A DNA stretch of 64,000 nt. Origin: Tritrichomonas musculus. Its lineage: Eukaryota > Parabasalia > Tritrichomonadida > Tritrichomonadidae. Shown here piece by piece: positions 18,758-26,647 of the stretch. The stretch is taken from assembly GCA_039105265.1 (NCBI GenBank), contig JAPFFF010000016.1, forward strand, positions 1,488,001 through 1,552,000. Reading direction: 5' to 3'. The first letter of the stretch is position 1; the number at the start of each line of letters is the position of its first letter. A model generated the notes under the pieces. That model did not search any database, had not been told where the DNA came from, and saw only the letters and a program-made list of their open reading frames with translations. Position numbers and translations under genes: made by a program.

Positions 18758-19597
18758 ATGTTCGTTATCTTTTTGATACTCATTAATCGCCCATCAATTG
18801 AAGGAATACCTGATGATGCTGAATGGATTTCTTGTTTTGATTGGGAAATTGTTAATGGAGAATGGAAATCAGTTATACCAAATGATGACTTATCATGTTG
18901 GACAAATTATGCAACAACAAACAATTTAACACTTAAACAATCATTTACTGCCAGGAAATTTTGGATCATAGGAAAAATTTCTACCCGTCATGATGAGGCC
19001 GAACTTTTATGGAATTCTCAAAAATATCTCATCAATGAATATTCCAACGATGAAAAAGATTGGATAATTGTTTTTGAATCAAATGAATTTCCCCTAATGC
19101 TAACAAATATTATTATTAATGTTCAACAACATAGAAGCACCCTATTTCGAGGTATTGCATATTTAAAAAATAAATCTTTATTTCCATCAATTGAAGGAAT
19201 ACCTGATAATGCTGAATATATTCCATGTAATGACTGGGAAATTGTAAGTGGAAATTGGTTTGATAAAGATGATGATCCATCAAATGTGAACAATCCATAT
19301 CATAGATGTTTTGTTTCTGGTTCTTCAGAAGGAGTCAAAAAGATAACATTTTATGGTTCTAAATTTTGGATAATTGTTACGAATTCAAATTCTTTTTACC
19401 AAGGTGATCTTTTATGGAATTCTGAACATTATCTCTTTCCTGAAAAAATGTTACCAAATAATAAACCTTTTTTGATTGCTTATGAATCACCAACATTCTC
19501 ACCAATTGATACAACATTATTAATTACTATTCAACGTAATGCTCTCGGATTACGTGGGTTATTCTATCTCAAAGATCCTCCAATTTCAAATCTTTAA
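18758..19597 (+). CDS. secreted or surface protein with two copies of a 135-residue domain
   Basis: After a hydrophobic start (MFVIFLILIN, possible signal sequence) come two related domains of about 135 residues. Each begins PSIEGIPD and shows DWEIV then GxW, a KFWII strand, LLWNS, and ends in LRG or FRG plus xxYLK. The second half starts near residue 140. The domains look beta-rich and contain paired Cys, as in extracellular proteins. The next 500 bases code for a Pro/Ser-rich stalk-like region and a membrane-anchor-like segment. A surface role such as attachment is inferred; no family is recognised. Confidence 0.6.
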   Translation: MFVIFLILINRPSIEGIPDDAEWISCFDWEIVNGEWKSVIPNDDLSCWTNYATTNNLTLKQSFTARKFWIIGKISTRHDEAELLWNSQKYLINEYSNDEKDWIIVFESNEFPLMLTNIIINVQQHRSTLFRGIAYLKNKSLFPSIEGIPDNAEYIPCNDWEIVSGNWFDKDDDPSNVNNPYHRCFVSGSSEGVKKITFYGSKFWIIVTNSNSFYQGDLLWNSEHYLFPEKMLPNNKPFLIAYESPTFSPIDTTLLITIQRNALGLRGLFYLKDPPISNL

Positions 19598-20085
19598 CTC
19601 CATCTCTTTCACCATCACGTTCGCCAACATCGCCCATCATTTTCACCATCTTTCACCAACATTCCACCCATCAATTTCACCATCACGTTCACCAACATTC
19701 CGCCCATCATTTTCACCAACATTCCGCCCATCATTTTCACCAACATTCCGCCCATCTCTTTCACCATCATTTTCACCATCATTTATCTCCATCATTTAGT
19801 CCATCACGTTCGCCATCTTTATCTCCAACATTTAGTCCATCACGTTCGCCATCTTTTCAATTCACTATATCAGATCAATTCTCTGAATCCTATTTTTTCA
19901 ATTTCTCATATCAATTCTCTCCATCAGATATTGAACAAAAAAATGTATCAAAAATAATAGGTTTATCTGTATCTATTCCATTACTAATTCTCATGATTCT
20001 TGCTCTTGGAATTATCTTTTACAAAAATCAAACCAAATTTCCAACTGAAAATTTCCATTCAGACTCTGACTCAGTTGGACTTTAA
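19598..20085 (+). other. coding-like stretch: Pro/Ser repeat stalk and hydrophobic anchor
   Basis: The sequence holds about a dozen tandem units coding for SPTFRPSF- or SPSRSPTF-like repeats. After these comes a polar stretch, a hydrophobic segment of about 22 residues (GLSVSIPLLILMILALGIIF) and a short Asp/Ser tail. Pro/Ser stalks before a membrane helix are usual in trichomonad surface proteins. It lies directly after the two-domain protein and probably belongs to the same surface-protein locus. Confidence 0.5.
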
Positions 20086-20121
20086 AAAAATTAAATAAAC
20101 AAATTTAATCTTTTTTATTTA

Positions 20122-20382
20122 TTAAGGAGTAGTTAAAATTTTCTCTCTTGAATTGTAGATTTGAATCTTATTAAAGAAATCATGTTCAATCATTGTTGTG
20201 AAAACAAATGGTGTGTCATGAACTTCTTTCTTAAATCGATCAAGATTGTTATTTTCAAGATCATTGATCATAACATTTAATTTGAACATGAAAAATAACT
20301 TTAAATGTCGGAAATCAGACACGATATCATTTTTGAACAATTTTCTAAATTCTAATTCAAGGTCTTGTTCAGTAACAGTCAT
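20122..20382 (-). CDS. 86-residue helical protein
   Basis: ATG at 20382. Helical, rich in Phe, Leu, Asp and Asn, without a membrane segment. It faces the surface-protein locus tail to tail. Function unknown. Confidence 0.5.
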   Translation of the reverse strand: MTVTEQDLELEFRKLFKNDIVSDFRHLKLFFMFKLNVMINDLENNNLDRFKKEVHDTPFVFTTMIEHDFFNKIQIYNSREKILTTP

Positions 20383-20415
20383 AAATAAAAATGAAAGCGG
20401 TTAAAAAACGGTTAT
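20383..20415 (-). promoter_or_regulatory. AACCGCTTTCATTTTT promoter block
   Basis: Reads AACCGTTTTTTAACCGCTTT, CATTTTTATTT and ATG, almost the same as the rightward promoter at 18730-18757. The TTCA initiator is about 11 bases before ATG. Confidence 0.6.
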
Positions 20416-20417
20416 GT

Positions 20418-20681
20418 TTATTTATTCTTTAACGTTTCTTCCAATTTTCGGAAATTCTCTCTGTTGGAAGTTGCTAAAATCCCAACTGTCATTAGTAAAG
20501 AATGTAATTGTTCTTGTCTCTCTGGACGAGAATCATTTTTTAAATCAATTTCTTGATCAAAGAATTCTTCAGTCATTTTGATCATTTGATCACAAGTTTT
20601 TTCAATTTCACCTCTAGTGAATTTTAACAAATTTATTAATTCTTTTTGTTTTTCACTAGGTAAACTTTGTTGGCCCTGCAT
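20418..20681 (-). CDS. 87-residue helical protein
   Basis: Starts at ATG 20681. All-helical with heptad-like Leu/Ile/Met spacing and many Glu, Gln and Lys, like the other small proteins of this zone. Function unknown. Confidence 0.55.
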   Translation of the reverse strand: MQGQQSLPSEKQKELINLLKFTRGEIEKTCDQMIKMTEEFFDQEIDLKNDSRPERQEQLHSLLMTVGILATSNRENFRKLEETLKNK

Positions 20682-20712
20682 TTAAAAAAAATGAACTTTT
20701 TGAATGAATTGA
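20682..20712 (-). promoter_or_regulatory. AAAAAGTTCATTTTT promoter block
   Basis: Reads TTCAAAAAGTTCATTTTTTT and ATG. The initiator TTCA-T is kept but the CGG core is replaced by CAAAAAG. The same form occurs before the next gene at 21071. Confidence 0.55.
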
Positions 20713-20716
20713 CTTT

Positions 20717-21070
20717 TTATTCAAAATTTTCAATTTGATTATTCAAGTTCCAGACATGTCCCCAATATAATTCTTTTATTTTTCTAAGTTCATCGAGTTT
20801 TTTGTTTGTCTCAGGCGTACTTTCTCCTTTGAGTAATTGTGAAAATTCATCAGAATTTTTCTTCCATTGTTCCCAAGTCAAATCTCTTCTTTTCTTTAAT
20901 TCTTCATATTCGGTTTTGTTAAATTCGTCTATCATCACATGAAATATTCTATTGAGATTTTTGTTAATCTTTTTTAGATGATCTTCTATTTTTTCCAAAT
21001 CTGAAGAACATGGACAATCGGATACTTTAACATAATAATCCGCATACATTAACATTAATAAAAGAAACAT
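20717..21070 (-). CDS. 117-residue membrane-anchored coiled-coil protein
   Basis: The ATG at 21070 is chosen because a TTCA-T-tract promoter lies just upstream; a longer frame would run through that promoter. The start (MFLLLMLMYADYY) is a short signal or anchor segment. Then come a Cys pair (DCPCSSD) and about 90 residues of coiled coil. It could sit in a membrane with the coiled coil outside. Function unknown. Confidence 0.55.
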   Translation of the reverse strand: MFLLLMLMYADYYVKVSDCPCSSDLEKIEDHLKKINKNLNRIFHVMIDEFNKTEYEELKKRRDLTWEQWKKNSDEFSQLLKGESTPETNKKLDELRKIKELYWGHVWNLNNQIENFE

Positions 21071-21103
21071 CAAAAAAAAAAATGAACTTTTTGAATTAAA
21101 ATT
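21071..21103 (-). promoter_or_regulatory. AAAAAGTTCATTTTT promoter block, second copy
   Basis: Reads TTCAAAAAGTTCATTTTTTT, a few T and G, then ATG; it matches the block at 20682-20712 base for base across the core. Confidence 0.55.
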
Positions 21104-21144
21104 TTTATTAAACTTTTTGTGAGTGAAAATTTTTAGTTTGTGCG

Positions 21145-21200
21145 CACAAGAGAGCACATGAGTTCTCATGAGTTCTCATGAGTTCTCATGAGTGCACACT
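21145..21200. repeat. tandem ATGAGTTCTC decamers with GTGCAC flanks
   Basis: Three direct copies of the 10-mer ATGAGTTCTC, itself nearly self-complementary (ATGAG-TT-CTCAT), are bordered by GTGCGCAC on one side and GAGTGCACAC on the other. The stretch is unlike its AT-rich surroundings. It may be a protein-binding or replication site. Confidence 0.6.
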
Positions 21201-21374
21201 TTCTTTTATACCATGTTTTTTGAATTCCTAGAAATCTTCTTCTTTTTGCTTGAAAATTTTCTCTGACTAATCCTAAATTTCCAAAAGTGCGATTCGAAAT
21301 TTGTGTATGAAAAAATTGATTGTACAAATAGACAATTTCGTCACTTGGATATTCTCTATTTTTATCAAGAATTT

Positions 21375-21707
21375 TTAAAAAATCTTCAAAACATTTCTTT
21401 TGTTGAGTCTTGTTTCTAATTCATCTCCCCAATCTGGAGGTCTTGGATTTCCATGACGGTTTGGATTTGCTGGATGTTCTTCTAATTGTTTTTCTACAAT
21501 TTGATTAATTCCTGCATAAAATTCTTCTTCGTTTGGAGACGTTGATTTAGGTTCATTAAAATCACGGTCTATTTCCCATTCATCAATTTCATTATTGACA
21601 ACAAAGTTTTGAAAACTATTATTTAAATTTTGCATGTTTGGTGATAATTGATATTGAGGTGAACCCCCAGTTGAATAGTGTAGAGGTAATTCGTTATCAC
21701 TTGACAT
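21375..21707 (-). CDS. 110-residue Polinton protein, unknown
   Basis: ATG at 21707, 50 bases from the divergent helicase gene. Polar N terminus rich in Ser, Asn and Gln with acidic middle (NNEIDEWEIDRDFNEP) and a Pro/Arg-rich C-terminal part. Minus-strand coding-like sequence continues to about 21180. No family recognised. Confidence 0.5.
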   Translation of the reverse strand: MSSDNELPLHYSTGGSPQYQLSPNMQNLNNSFQNFVVNNEIDEWEIDRDFNEPKSTSPNEEEFYAGINQIVEKQLEEHPANPNRHGNPRPPDWGDELETRLNKRNVLKIF

Positions 21708-21757
21708 TAATTAAAAAATGAAAAACGGTTTTGACAGTCACTTTTATTTTTGTATCG
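21708..21757. promoter_or_regulatory. bidirectional CGGTTTTGACA promoter, helicase gene
   Basis: Rightward: AACGGTTTTGACAGTCACTT, a T-tract and ATG at 21758. Leftward: AACCGTTTTTCATTTTTTAA and ATG. The core is shared by both directions. Confidence 0.65.
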
Positions 21758-23458
21758 ATGAATCAACCAACCTTCCTCTCTGATGATTTCTTAATTCCAG
21801 AAGCTAGACAAATGGAAAATATAAATGAGAATGTCTTTCCTCAATATCAAGGTCAAGAATTTCATGATCGTGATTTTCAAATAAATACAAATCTCATTCA
21901 ATTGTTTCCTGATGATGTTGTTGGATTATTAAATTTATTTGAACCAACACTTGAAAATTTAACAACTTCTATCAAATATATATTTCGTTCTCCATTTGTT
22001 TCAAACGTTTTGTATGATATTGTGAAAAATTGGTATCTTTCAAATCAAGATAATTCTGAACAAGATCTTCAAGCAATTTGTAGTCAAGAAAATCATCCAG
22101 AAGTTTCAAATCATTGGATCTTCCCAATTTTGAATGCACTCTCAGAATCTCAAAGAAATGTTATTTGGGAGAAATATTTCAATAATACAATTAACCAATT
22201 TGTTCAAATTGATTTTGGTGAAGATTGTTCAATAAACTCATTTAGATATAAGAATTATGAAAGAAAATATTCTTCTACTGGAATTCGTGTTGGGGATTTC
22301 TTTACTGATTTCAAAAAAGTTTGTTGTTATATTCAACTTGACAGAATCTTCATAATTAAAAAATCAAATACGTTAGAAATGTTAAATCCTACTCAATTTG
22401 CACCAATATTAAAACAAATTAAATTAGGGTATTCAAAAGTTAGTAAAAAGAATAAGAAAGTAATTACTGCATTTGATGTTGTTTCCTTTGGAAAGAATAT
22501 GGATTTCATTACTTATGAACATATGAAATTCTTTTCCAATGATCCAAACATTTTTTCATATTTTCATTGGTATCCTTATTCAAGATTAATTCTTTGTACA
22601 CAAAATGTGATTCAACCATTTTTGGATCATATTTTTAGAGTTATTGCAAATTCTAATCAAGAATTATATGATTATATCATTAAATGGATTTCATTTATTT
22701 TTCAACATCCAGATGGTAAAACAGGTACTGCATTAGTTATTATTGGTGAACAAGGTTGTGGGAAAAATACATTTACTAATGTTCTTTGTCAACTTTTAGG
22801 TGAATATTCTGATCCAAATGCAAACTTTGATAATATTACAAGCAATTTTAATTTACAAATCTTAAACAAAAAATTATTGGTATGCTCAGAAATGTTAGAT
22901 TATCATCTCATTCGAAAATATCCTCAACAACATGAAAGATTAAAAACATTAATCACAGAAAGATTCACTACTATTGAAGGAAAACATATTAATACTGAAT
23001 CTAAAGAAAATGTTGCCAATTTCATCTTCTTATCAAATAATCCTGCTCCTATTCGAATTGATGAACACGATAGAAGATTTGTTGTCACAAAATGTTATCC
23101 AATGATAGGTCAAGACTATTTTGCACCTTTACATAATCTTATTAAGACACAAGATTTCAAAAACAATTTAATTACTTTTTTCTTGACTGTTGATTTATCT
23201 GATTTCATTCCAGCACAATTTCCTAATACCCAAGATAGAATGAATTTAATGAACTTTTCAAAACCTCCTGAAAAATTATTTATTGAGGAAAACTTACAAA
23301 AATTCAGAAATGGTTATGTAGCTTTTGAAGCCTGGACTGAATTTAAAAAATGGGCAAAAGCAAAAAATTTCAGATCCATAACTTATCAAGAATTTCATCA
23401 AAAAATTTTACAAGACTGCTCATTTAATAATAATGATAAGAAATATAGATTAAGGTAA
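21758..23458 (+). CDS. superfamily 3 helicase (DUF5906/D5-like)
   Basis: 566 residues from the ATG at 21758; codons upstream belong to the promoter block. Around residues 325-345 lies a Walker A of the SF3 type (GEQGCGKNT). Walker B follows near 385 (KKLLVCSEM). The SF3 motif C is FIFLSNN, followed by DEHDRRFVV with the arginine-finger region. This series is typical of helicases of virophages, large DNA viruses and phages. The N-terminal 300 residues lack an obvious primase motif. It probably unwinds DNA for the polymerase encoded 5 kb away. An SF3 helicase is common in Polinton-like viruses but not part of the usual core set of classic Polintons. Confidence 0.85.
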   Translation: MNQPTFLSDDFLIPEARQMENINENVFPQYQGQEFHDRDFQINTNLIQLFPDDVVGLLNLFEPTLENLTTSIKYIFRSPFVSNVLYDIVKNWYLSNQDNSEQDLQAICSQENHPEVSNHWIFPILNALSESQRNVIWEKYFNNTINQFVQIDFGEDCSINSFRYKNYERKYSSTGIRVGDFFTDFKKVCCYIQLDRIFIIKKSNTLEMLNPTQFAPILKQIKLGYSKVSKKNKKVITAFDVVSFGKNMDFITYEHMKFFSNDPNIFSYFHWYPYSRLILCTQNVIQPFLDHIFRVIANSNQELYDYIIKWISFIFQHPDGKTGTALVIIGEQGCGKNTFTNVLCQLLGEYSDPNANFDNITSNFNLQILNKKLLVCSEMLDYHLIRKYPQQHERLKTLITERFTTIEGKHINTESKENVANFIFLSNNPAPIRIDEHDRRFVVTKCYPMIGQDYFAPLHNLIKTQDFKNNLITFFLTVDLSDFIPAQFPNTQDRMNLMNFSKPPEKLFIEENLQKFRNGYVAFEAWTEFKKWAKAKNFRSITYQEFHQKILQDCSFNNNDKKYRLR

Positions 23459-23461
23459 CTT

Positions 23462-23659
23462 TTATTTATTTAATTCTTTTCTTAAAAGTTCAATTTCTTT
23501 TTCTACTTTGTCTCTTTCTCTTCGTAAATCCATTAATTTTCTAAAATCTTTATCATCATAAACCCTTTGATTACCAATAATCCCTGCCTTTTTTTCGATG
23601 TCATTTATTTGTTCATCTAAGATATCCCATTTCTCGTAAGCTTCTTGCAATTTAGACAT
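23462..23659 (-). CDS. 65-residue coiled-coil protein
   Basis: ATG at 23659, ends three bases from the helicase stop. Nearly all heptad-type helix with Glu, Lys, Arg and Leu. Begins MSKLQEAYEKWD, similar to the start of the next gene (MSKLEDKQEK), so the two may be duplicates. Confidence 0.55.
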   Translation of the reverse strand: MSKLQEAYEKWDILDEQINDIEKKAGIIGNQRVYDDKDFRKLMDLRRERDKVEKEIELLRKELNK

Positions 23660-23697
23660 GAAAACAAAAATAAAAGTGAAGTGTCAAAACTGCTTTT
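23660..23697 (-). promoter_or_regulatory. GCAGTTTTGACACTTCAC promoter block
   Basis: Reads GCAGTTTTGACACTTCACTT then TTATTTTTGTTTTC and ATG. One base differs from the CGG core. Nearly identical to the block at 23951. Confidence 0.65.
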
Positions 23698-23701
23698 TTA
23701 T

Positions 23702-23950
23702 TTAAGACTTTGAAATTTTAAAGAGTTGATGACGGATTTCTTGAAGTTCACTTTGTAATCGATACCATTCTTGTTTATCTTCAGGATTCAAGGCTGAGAT
23801 GTTATGACACATCTTTCCGTACTCATTTTCAATCTCTGGTGCTTTCATCAAGAGTTGGCGTCTTTGTTTTTCTTTTTCGTCCATTACTTTCATTAGATTT
23901 TCGATTTGTTCCTCTTCTATTTTTTCTTGTTTATCTTCCAATTTAGACAT
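23702..23950 (-). CDS. 82-residue coiled-coil protein
   Basis: ATG at 23950. Glu/Lys/Gln-rich helix at heptad spacing across most of the length, with a Cys-His pair near residue 49. Its start and promoter resemble those of the 65-residue neighbour, which supports tandem duplication. Function unknown. Confidence 0.55.
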   Translation of the reverse strand: MSKLEDKQEKIEEEQIENLMKVMDEKEKQRRQLLMKAPEIENEYGKMCHNISALNPEDKQEWYRLQSELQEIRHQLFKISKS

Positions 23951-24002
23951 AAAAACAAAAAATAAAAGTGAAGTGTCAAAACCGCTCTTTATTGAAATTT
24001 AA
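23951..24002. promoter_or_regulatory. CGGTTTTGACACTTCAC promoter, coiled-coil gene and integrase
   Basis: Leftward: GCGGTTTTGACACTTCACTT, T-tract, ATG. The integrase ATG lies on the other side, 52 bases away, so the core may drive both. Confidence 0.65.
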
Positions 24003-25391
24003 ATGTTATCGTCAGAAGGTGAAAAATTAATGAATTATTTAGAAAAGAAAGCTTATCAAAAGAAATTAATAATGCCAAATGAAGCTAGAAATTATAAAGG
24101 ATATCAAAAAGATTTTGTAACTGATGATGAATTTGAACAAATTTATAATGCTTATTCAGAATTTCGAAAAGTATTATCTGAATCATTACCTGTAATCACA
24201 GATGAAAAAATTCCTGATGATGAATTAAGTTTTGAAGAAAAAATTGAGAACCATGTAATTAATAATTTACATAATGAAAATATTCGTACTTTTCCTGAAT
24301 TTGAAAAATTGACCTCTGGATGGAAAAAAGGTAAAGATAAATATACTATGGAAGAATGGTATGAAATATATATTACAAAAATTATGGAACAACCAGGAAT
24401 GATAGTTGAATTCAAAGGTAAAACAAATGTACCTGATATTGCATTTAGAAATAAAAATAAAAGACATGTATTATTAAAACAATTTGAAAAAGTTATTGAG
24501 CCAAATTATGTTTCTGAAGATGATTATGTTCAAAAGAAACAATTTCCAACTAATAAGAATAAAAAATATTATTTACATAAATTATGTGAACCTGGTACTT
24601 ATTTAATTGATATTATGTTTGAAAAAAATGTTGGGTACTTAATTTGTATAGAAGCCAATAGTCGATATTTATATGCAATTCCTTTAGGTAGAGAATGTTT
24701 TGGTGATATAAATAAAATTATGACTGCTGGACAAAAAACATCTATTTCAATAACAAAAGCTTTAAATACTTTATTTCAACAAGGAATGAAACCTAAAATA
24801 TTGACCGGAGATGGTGAAAAAGGTTTTTGTTCTGAAGAAACAATAAATTTTTTAAATTCAAATGGAATTAAATGGGAACCTGTTGATAGAATGGATGATT
24901 ATCATTATCCATCATTTTTACGAAAACCAGGTGAAAAACAAACAACTAGCCCATTACATTCTTCATTAGGTATAGTTGATAGAATTATTAGAACTTTGAG
25001 AGATATGGCTTTTGAAGTTCAACGAGAAATCTCCCCTGAAATATTAAAAGAATTAGTTGTTCAATATAATAATGCCCCACACTTAACTTTGTCAAAATAT
25101 GCAGGTATGAATGTTTCCCCTAGTCAAATGCAAAATAATTCTGATTTATATACTTTTATTTGTAGACGTATTTCTCAAGCTAATTATAATGTTTCTGCTC
25201 AAAAAGGTTATAATTTAAAAGAAAACCAAGAAGTAATTGTATATAATAATAAAGACACTCTTAAAAAAAGACGATCAATAACTCAACCTGGTAGATTTTT
25301 TGTAAAAGGTTTTCAAAATGGTAAATATTTAATACAAGATCTTAAAGGAAATACTCAAATATTACCTCGTTATAGATTAGATCCTATTTGA
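24003..25391 (+). CDS. int: Polinton retrovirus-type integrase
   Basis: 462 residues. The catalytic core spans about 195-370, with the order of acidic segments found in rve integrases: IDIMFEK, LTGDGEKGF, then the VDRIIRTLRD helix. It is followed by the PHLTLSKYAG region that matches the tail of the rve fold. The last 60 residues (NQEVIVYN to RYRLDPI) are a beta-rich SH3-like C-terminal domain of the kind that binds DNA or chromatin. The first 190 residues are helical and charged. In Polintons this enzyme joins the element ends to target DNA with 6-bp duplications. ATG at 24003. Confidence 0.9.
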   Translation: MLSSEGEKLMNYLEKKAYQKKLIMPNEARNYKGYQKDFVTDDEFEQIYNAYSEFRKVLSESLPVITDEKIPDDELSFEEKIENHVINNLHNENIRTFPEFEKLTSGWKKGKDKYTMEEWYEIYITKIMEQPGMIVEFKGKTNVPDIAFRNKNKRHVLLKQFEKVIEPNYVSEDDYVQKKQFPTNKNKKYYLHKLCEPGTYLIDIMFEKNVGYLICIEANSRYLYAIPLGRECFGDINKIMTAGQKTSISITKALNTLFQQGMKPKILTGDGEKGFCSEETINFLNSNGIKWEPVDRMDDYHYPSFLRKPGEKQTTSPLHSSLGIVDRIIRTLRDMAFEVQREISPEILKELVVQYNNAPHLTLSKYAGMNVSPSQMQNNSDLYTFICRRISQANYNVSAQKGYNLKENQEVIVYNNKDTLKKRRSITQPGRFFVKGFQNGKYLIQDLKGNTQILPRYRLDPI

Positions 25392-25392
25392 A

Positions 25393-25440
25393 TTGTCAGA
25401 AAATGCAATAAAAATAAAAGGGGTGTCAGATTATGCATTT
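25393..25440 (-). repeat. TGCAT-TTTGACA double motif, copy 1
   Basis: Read leftward it holds TGCATAATCTGACACCCCTT and, 25 bases on, TGCATTTTCTGACAATTCAA. It resembles the element's promoter block with TGCAT in place of CGG. Confidence 0.55.
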
Positions 25441-25700
25441 TAAAATTTTCCCTTTATATTATAATATTATTTATATTTTTAATAATAAAGATTATATTTA
25501 TTAAAATATTCCTAAAAGGTTCAATAATTATCAAGATATTTTTGAGACAAATTGTTTACCCCCATATTCAATTTTTCATCCATTGAATTTTTTAAAATTT
25601 GAAATACATATATCTTGGAAAATAATGGACCTTTTTCAAAGATTTTAATATTTTTAAGGTTTTCAAGGACGTAGAATTCAAATATCACAATTAGAAATCT
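25441..25700. other. AT-rich spacer between two copies of a promoter-like repeat
   Basis: About 260 bases with no convincing gene: the only minus-strand frame starts within the promoter-like repeat and has spacer-like composition. Confidence 0.5.
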
Positions 25701-25757
25701 TAAAAATGAATTGTCAAAAAATGCAAAAAATAAAAAGAGTGTCAAAAAATGCAGTAA
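25701..25757 (-). repeat. TGCAT-TTTGACA double motif, copy 2
   Basis: Read leftward: TGCATTTTTTGACACTCTTT, then TGCATTTTTTGACAATTCAT. Same order, spacing and strand as copy 1 at 25393, so the pair is a direct repeat about 315 bases apart. Confidence 0.55.
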
Positions 25758-25779
25758 ATTGAATTGTTTATTTAATTAA

Positions 25780-26058
25780 TTATTTCCTTTCGTTCCAGCG
25801 TTTGAGATTTTTCAAACCTGCCTTTAATTCTTCAATGAAGAAGCATTCAAGTTCGTTAGCTTTTTCTTCATTTGAGCTATCTCCATCATTCATTATCACA
25901 CGAACATCATCGATGTGATTCATATTGGTTGCAGCTTCTTGGAGCATATATGCCATTTTTTCTCTTTGATCAAGATCATCAGAAATAGTTCTCCATTCAT
26001 GAACACTATCAAGAGCTTCGACAACTTCAAGTAAGTGTTGGATCGTACGGGCTTCCAT
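25780..26058 (-). CDS. 92-residue helical protein
   Basis: ATG at 26058 is chosen; the frame upstream passes through the conserved block of the divergent promoter. The protein is helical with a mixed charge pattern (EARTIQHLLEVVEALDS, Met- and Asn-rich middle, Glu/Lys tail). It has no membrane segment and no recognised domain. Confidence 0.55.
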   Translation of the reverse strand: MEARTIQHLLEVVEALDSVHEWRTISDDLDQREKMAYMLQEAATNMNHIDDVRVIMNDGDSSNEEKANELECFFIEELKAGLKNLKRWNERK

Positions 26059-26146
26059 GCTTGTATAAAAATGATGTGATGACCTCACGAGAAAAAATTA
26101 GATTTTTTGGTTAACGGTCGCCTAGTGAAAAAGTTCATTTTTATAA
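26059..26146. promoter_or_regulatory. bidirectional promoter with GAGAAAAAATTAGATTTTTT block
   Basis: Holds GATGTGATGA, GAGAAAAAATTAGATTTTTT and GGTTAACGGTC in this order. The same three elements with the same spacing lie between the next divergent gene pair at 28685. The rightward gene also has AAAAAGTTCATTTTTATAA before its ATG. Confidence 0.65.
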
Positions 26147-26554
26147 ATGTCTGACAAACCAAGTGTACCTGAACAAAATGAAATTAAAGATGATATTCCA
26201 GCTATGTCTGCAAAAGACATGAAAAATATTAAAAAGACAGAAGCTTGGAAAGTACTCAAAAAGAGATATGGTGAAAATGTTTCAATGGAAAAATTGCTTT
26301 CTGTTGCTCATGTTATGAGACAATTAATGCAACATAACTTAAAAATCATCATCCCTGGTTTCTCACGTGAAGAACAACGGAAAAAAGATTGTTTGATTAA
26401 ATGGTTTGATACTCATATCGAATTCATTCAACAATTTTTGTCACCTGGAATGATGATTGGTTACGATCAAGGATATTATGTTCCTATATCAAAAGAAAAA
26501 GCAAAAGAAATAGCAAAAGAAAAAGCAAAAGAAAAAGCAAAAGAAGATAAATAA
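26147..26554 (+). CDS. 135-residue Polinton protein with Lys/Glu/Ala tail
   Basis: ATG at 26147. Residues 20-110 look globular and helical (AWKVLKKRYGENVSMEKLL, then an IIIPGF turn and WFDTHIEFIQQFL). The last 20 residues are four to five copies of KEKAKE, coded by 12- to 18-base repeats. Function unknown. Confidence 0.55.
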   Translation: MSDKPSVPEQNEIKDDIPAMSAKDMKNIKKTEAWKVLKKRYGENVSMEKLLSVAHVMRQLMQHNLKIIIPGFSREEQRKKDCLIKWFDTHIEFIQQFLSPGMMIGYDQGYYVPISKEKAKEIAKEKAKEKAKEDK

Positions 26555-26647
26555 ATAAAAAAGTTAATTTTTTAAATTAAAGGTTTATTAGAAACCTAAA
26601 TCTTGTTGAGAGTAATTTTTATACCGACCTCTCAATAATCGGAATTT

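Noticed and set aside
25521-25745. A 74-codon leftward frame after the integrase.
   Set aside because: It begins inside a promoter-like repeat without ATG and has spacer-like Phe/Leu/Ile composition.
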